Origin: Actinomycetota bacterium | GTDB taxonomy: Bacteria > Actinomycetota > Thermoleophilia > Miltoncostaeales > Miltoncostaeaceae | Length of the DNA stretch: 64,000 nucleotides | Direction of reading: 5' to 3' | Assembly: GCA_963169235.1 (NCBI GenBank) | Contig: CAUJCX010000059.1 | Span: 1-64,000, forward strand | Notes under the pieces: model-generated | Seen by the model: the letters and a program-made list of their open reading frames with translations, nothing else | Databases searched by the model: none | Told to the model about the DNA's origin: nothing | Shown: piece after piece, positions 61,242 through 64,000 of the stretch | Numbering within the stretch: position 1 is the stretch's first letter | Layout of the letters: every line of letters begins with the position of its first letter | Program-made: the position numbers and the translations under genes

Positions 61242-62936
61242 GTGGGCATGACGGCGGTGTTGGCGAACCTGTTGCGCCTGCTGCCCACCGGGGCGGACCT
61301 GCGCCTGATGGGCCGGCGGCCCGGCCGCGACCTCATGGCCGGGCTGACGGTGGCGGTCGTCGCGCTGCCCCTGGCCCTGGGCTTCGGCGCCGCGTCGGGC
61401 ATGGGCGCCGAGGCGGGCATGATCACCGCGGTGGTGGCGGGCGCCGCGGCCGCCTTGTTCGGTGGCTCCAACCTGCAGGTGTCGGGGCCCACCGGGGCCA
61501 TGACGGTGGTGCTGGTGCCCATCATGCAGCGCCACGGCGCCGACGGCGTGCTGATGGTGGGGCTGATGGCCGGGGTGGTGCTGATCGTGCTGGCTGCGAC
61601 GCGGGTGGGCTCGGTGGTGCGCTACGTCCCCGCGCCCGTCGTGGAGGGCTTCACGCTGGGCATCGCCGCGGTGATCGCGCTGCAGCAGTTGCCCGCCGCC
61701 CTGGGCGTCGCCCCCCGTGCGGGTGAGGGCGTGCCGGTGGTGGCGTGGGGCGCCGTGTCCGACTTCGTGCGATCGCCCCACTGGGCCCCCGCGGTGATGG
61801 CCCTCGCCGTGGCCGCCTTCATCCTGGTGGGGGTGCAGTGGCGCTCGTCGCTTCCGTTCGCGATCGTGGCCGTGGCGCTGGCCACCGCCGTGGCGTACGT
61901 CGCCCGGCTGGACGTGGCCACCATCGGGGCGCTGCCCGCGACGCTGCCGTGGCCGTCGGCGTCGTTCCTCGACATGGGCGCGGTTCCGGAGCTGGCGACC
62001 GCGGCGGGCGCCGTGGCCGCGCTGGCCGCCCTCGAGAGCCTGCTGTCGGCCACCGTCGCCGACGGCATGACCGTGGGCCAGCGGCACGATCCCGACCGTG
62101 AGCTGTTCGGTCAGGGCCTCGCCAACGTCGCGGCGTCGCTCTTCGGCGGTGTCCCCGCCACCGCCGCCATCGCGCGCACCGCCGTGAACGTGCGCTCGGG
62201 GGCGTCGTCCCGCCTGGCGGCCTTCAGCCATGCGGTGATCCTGGGCGGCGTGATGTTCGTCGCGGCGGGCCTGGTGGGCAAGATCCCGTTGCCGGCGCTG
62301 GCCGGCGTGCTGATCGCGACCGCGGTGCGCATGGTGGAGCTGGGCGGGTTGGGGGTGCTGGTGCGGGCGTCGCGCTCCGATGCGAGCGTGCTGGCGCTGA
62401 CGGCGGTCGCCACGCTGGCCCTCGACCTGGTGCAGGCCGTGCTGCTGGGGCTGGTGATCGCCGGGGCCCTGGCCCTGCGCAAGGTGACGCAGGCCGCCGG
62501 GGTGGAGCAGGTGCCGCTCGACACGCGCGACCACCACGACGAGGAAGCCGACCTCATGCGCCAGCACATCGTGGCGTACCGCTTGGACGGGCCGCTGTTC
62601 TTCGCCGCCGCGCACCGGTTCCTGATGAGCCTCGTCGAGGTGCCCACCGTGCGGGTGGTGATCCTGCGGCTGGGGCGCGTCACCACCGTCGACGCCACGG
62701 GCGCGCTGATGCTGCGCGACGTGGTGCGTCAGCTGGAGGAGCGGGGGGTGGTGGTGATGGCGTCCGGCGTGCGGGCGACCCACCGCCGGGCGCTGGCCGC
62801 CGTGGGCGTGCTGGATCACCTGGGCGACCGCGGGCGCCTGTTCGCCACCACGCCCGAGGCCATCGCCGCGGCCCGCACCGTGCTGAGCGAGGGCGGCGTG
62901 CTGCCACCCACGGGAGTCGATGCCGGGGGGCGGTGA
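61242..62936 (+). CDS. SulP-family anion transporter with STAS domain
   Basis: 564 residues from the GTG at 61242. Residues 30-430 are a multi-helix SulP domain (DLMAGLTVAVVALPLALGFGAASGMG, GGSNLQVSGPTGAMTVVLVP, ALESLLSATVADGM). Residues 460-555 are a STAS domain (VRVVILRLGRVTTVDATGALML), with the Asp-Ala-Thr-Gly core. Substrate may be sulfate, bicarbonate or another anion. Coupled in order with the ArsR regulator. Confidence 0.88.
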   Translation: MGMTAVLANLLRLLPTGADLRLMGRRPGRDLMAGLTVAVVALPLALGFGAASGMGAEAGMITAVVAGAAAALFGGSNLQVSGPTGAMTVVLVPIMQRHGADGVLMVGLMAGVVLIVLAATRVGSVVRYVPAPVVEGFTLGIAAVIALQQLPAALGVAPRAGEGVPVVAWGAVSDFVRSPHWAPAVMALAVAAFILVGVQWRSSLPFAIVAVALATAVAYVARLDVATIGALPATLPWPSASFLDMGAVPELATAAGAVAALAALESLLSATVADGMTVGQRHDPDRELFGQGLANVAASLFGGVPATAAIARTAVNVRSGASSRLAAFSHAVILGGVMFVAAGLVGKIPLPALAGVLIATAVRMVELGGLGVLVRASRSDASVLALTAVATLALDLVQAVLLGLVIAGALALRKVTQAAGVEQVPLDTRDHHDEEADLMRQHIVAYRLDGPLFFAAAHRFLMSLVEVPTVRVVILRLGRVTTVDATGALMLRDVVRQLEERGVVVMASGVRATHRRALAAVGVLDHLGDRGRLFATTPEAIAAARTVLSEGGVLPPTGVDAGGR

Positions 62937-63017
62937 GGGGGTTTGGTAGCGTGGGCCCACGGGGCGCTCGCCCTCCGAATCGCAGTCCCACCCTGTCGCC
63001 GTGCCCGGAGGTCCCCG

Positions 63018-63098
63018 ATGTCCCATCACGCTGGAGCGCCGCGCGGCGCGGACGTGGTGTGGCTGTCCATCCGGTCGAGTGGGTGCCCCGCGCGATGA
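63018..63098 (+). CDS. Short upstream ORF coupled to the glycosyltransferase
   Basis: 26 codons (MSHHAGAPRGADVVWLSIRS start) with a strong GGAGG (63007-63011) 6 nt before the ATG. Its stop overlaps the next start exactly (ATGA at 63095-63098), while the large gene has no Shine-Dalgarno of its own. It therefore probably delivers ribosomes to the downstream gene. Whether the peptide matters is unknown. Confidence 0.5.
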   Translation: MSHHAGAPRGADVVWLSIRSSGCPAR

Positions 63099-64000
63099 CG
63101 CACGCTGCGCGGCGGTGGCCGTGGGCGGTGGCACTGGCATGCGGCGTGGCGCTCCTGGCGCTGGACGCGGTGTTCCCCGACCTCGGCAAGGTCTTGGTGG
63201 GTCCCCGCGCGCGCGGCACCGACACCCTCATGCGCCTGACGCCCCTCAACGTGTTGGGCATCCTCGCGCTGGCCCTGGCGGTGGCCCTCGCCGTGCGCGG
63301 CCGCCTGTCGCCCGCGACGTCCCGGCGCTCGGCTCTGCTGCCCGTCGGGGCCGTCGCGGGCGTCGTGGCGTTCCACCACGCCGCGCTGATCGCCGTCGCG
63401 CACTGGTGGCCCCAGGCGCCGGCGGTGATCCTCGACACGCCCGAGGCGCACGTGGAGCACGCGCGCAACACGTTCTTCTTCGGGCGCAACGCCGAGTTCA
63501 GCGACATGCTCGAGACGCGCACGTGGTTCGGTGCGGACGGCGGGGGCAACCCGTACGACGCGGGCACGTTCTATCCCCCGTTCGCGCTGCTGATCGCCCG
63601 GGTCCTCTCGCTGCTGAGCGTCTCGTACGCGCTCGCCGTCATCCTGTTCCTGGCGGCGCTGGCGGTCGCCCTGGGCGCGGTGACGCTGTGGCCCCGCAAC
63701 CGCGCCGCCGCGCTGGTGCTGGTACCCGTCAGCTACGCGTCGTACCCCATGCTGATCGCGATCGAGCGCGCCAACCTCGAGATCGTCGCCCTGCCGTTCT
63801 TCGCCTTCGCGTGGCTCGCGTTCCGGCGGTCGCACATGGCGGCCCTGTTCGTCGCCGCGACCGGCGCGGCGGTGAAGTTCTTCACGTGGCCGCTGGCGTG
63901 GGGCACCCTGCGGCGACGCACCTGGTTGAGCGCGTTGCTCCAGGTGACGGCCATCGCGTGGATCGCCCTGCTGTCGTGCGTCGTGCTGGGCGTGCCCGCC
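63095..64000 (+). CDS. GT87/DUF2029-type membrane glycosyltransferase, N-terminal part
   Basis: The gene runs off the window; 302 codons are present. About eight hydrophobic helices and the segment LIAIERANLEIVALPFFAFA, then ATGAAVKFFTWPLAW, match the DUF2029/GT87 (mannosyltransferase-like GT-C) pattern, in which ER-x-N is followed by a helix and AA-x-K-x-x-x-x-P. An extracytoplasmic Asp/Glu stretch with His (HVEHARNTFFF) lies in the first big loop. Polyprenyl-phosphate-sugar donor use is expected for this family. Confidence 0.75.
   Translation, partial: MTHAARRWPWAVALACGVALLALDAVFPDLGKVLVGPRARGTDTLMRLTPLNVLGILALALAVALAVRGRLSPATSRRSALLPVGAVAGVVAFHHAALIAVAHWWPQAPAVILDTPEAHVEHARNTFFFGRNAEFSDMLETRTWFGADGGGNPYDAGTFYPPFALLIARVLSLLSVSYALAVILFLAALAVALGAVTLWPRNRAAALVLVPVSYASYPMLIAIERANLEIVALPFFAFAWLAFRRSHMAALFVAATGAAVKFFTWPLAWGTLRRRTWLSALLQVTAIAWIALLSCVVLGVPA

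Overview
Origin. The DNA is very GC-rich. Start codons are often GTG, many genes are joined by 4-base ATGA or GTGA overlaps, and at least a dozen genes have a TANNNT -10 box only 6-8 nt before the start codon (leaderless mRNAs). With the gene content (MscL, TypA, GltX, CtaG, truncated globin, IlvA, lipoproteins with Thr/Pro linkers, giant secreted repeat proteins) this points to an actinomycetote chromosome. A deep lineage such as Thermoleophilia/Solirubrobacterales is my guess, not something the sequence proves. There is no phage, plasmid, IS or CRISPR array. The window is chromosomal, with several toxin-antitoxin-like islands.

Layout, 0-16 kb. The window opens on the 3' end of a glutaryl-CoA-type acyl-CoA dehydrogenase, then an orphan Phd antitoxin and small secreted proteins. 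A redox-looking pair follows (AhpD-like enzyme and a Cys-rich MarR regulator sharing an operator). Next come a sugar-nucleotide-type reductase, CsbD, a TPP riboswitch driving a thiamine-binding protein and an HMP/thiamine-precursor ABC transporter, and a tightly coupled operon of two dynamin-like GTPases, a membrane-tethered guanyl-specific RNase and its barstar, then ilvA. A lipoprotein zinc protease and further secreted proteins follow.

16-39 kb. VapBC; a DUF4143 ATPase flanked by a duplicated, broken copy of the vapB antitoxin; tRNA-Gly; and a group of c-di-GMP proteins (GGDEF+HD-GYP, GGDEF+EAL, PAS+GGDEF, and a frameshifted degenerate EAL protein). Among these lie aldehyde dehydrogenase, endonuclease IV, a secreted SNase-like nuclease, CtaG, a DMT transporter, gltX, tRNA-Pro with an unusual hairpin-rich 3' region, mscL, a GH3 hydrolase and tRNA-Thr.

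39-53 kb. A TetR/ABC-2 exporter; a cobalamin riboswitch with a visible Shine-Dalgarno-sequestering hairpin controlling btuF-btuC-btuD-cobU-cobT-cobS-cobC (corrinoid uptake plus nucleotide-loop assembly, a salvage set); a TetR/membrane protein divergon; a truncated globin; a Fic/XRE 'mobile mystery' pair; and a DUF4258/DUF2283-like pair.

53-64 kb. Two tandem paralogous giant secreted beta-propeller-like proteins, typA, an ArsR regulator with a SulP transporter, and the start of a GT87-like glycosyltransferase that is translationally coupled to a 26-residue upstream ORF.

The two riboswitch units are self-contained vitamin uptake or salvage operons. The most unusual associations are the GTPase pair with RNase and barstar, the ATPase bracketed by antitoxin copies, and the hairpin region behind tRNA-Pro.
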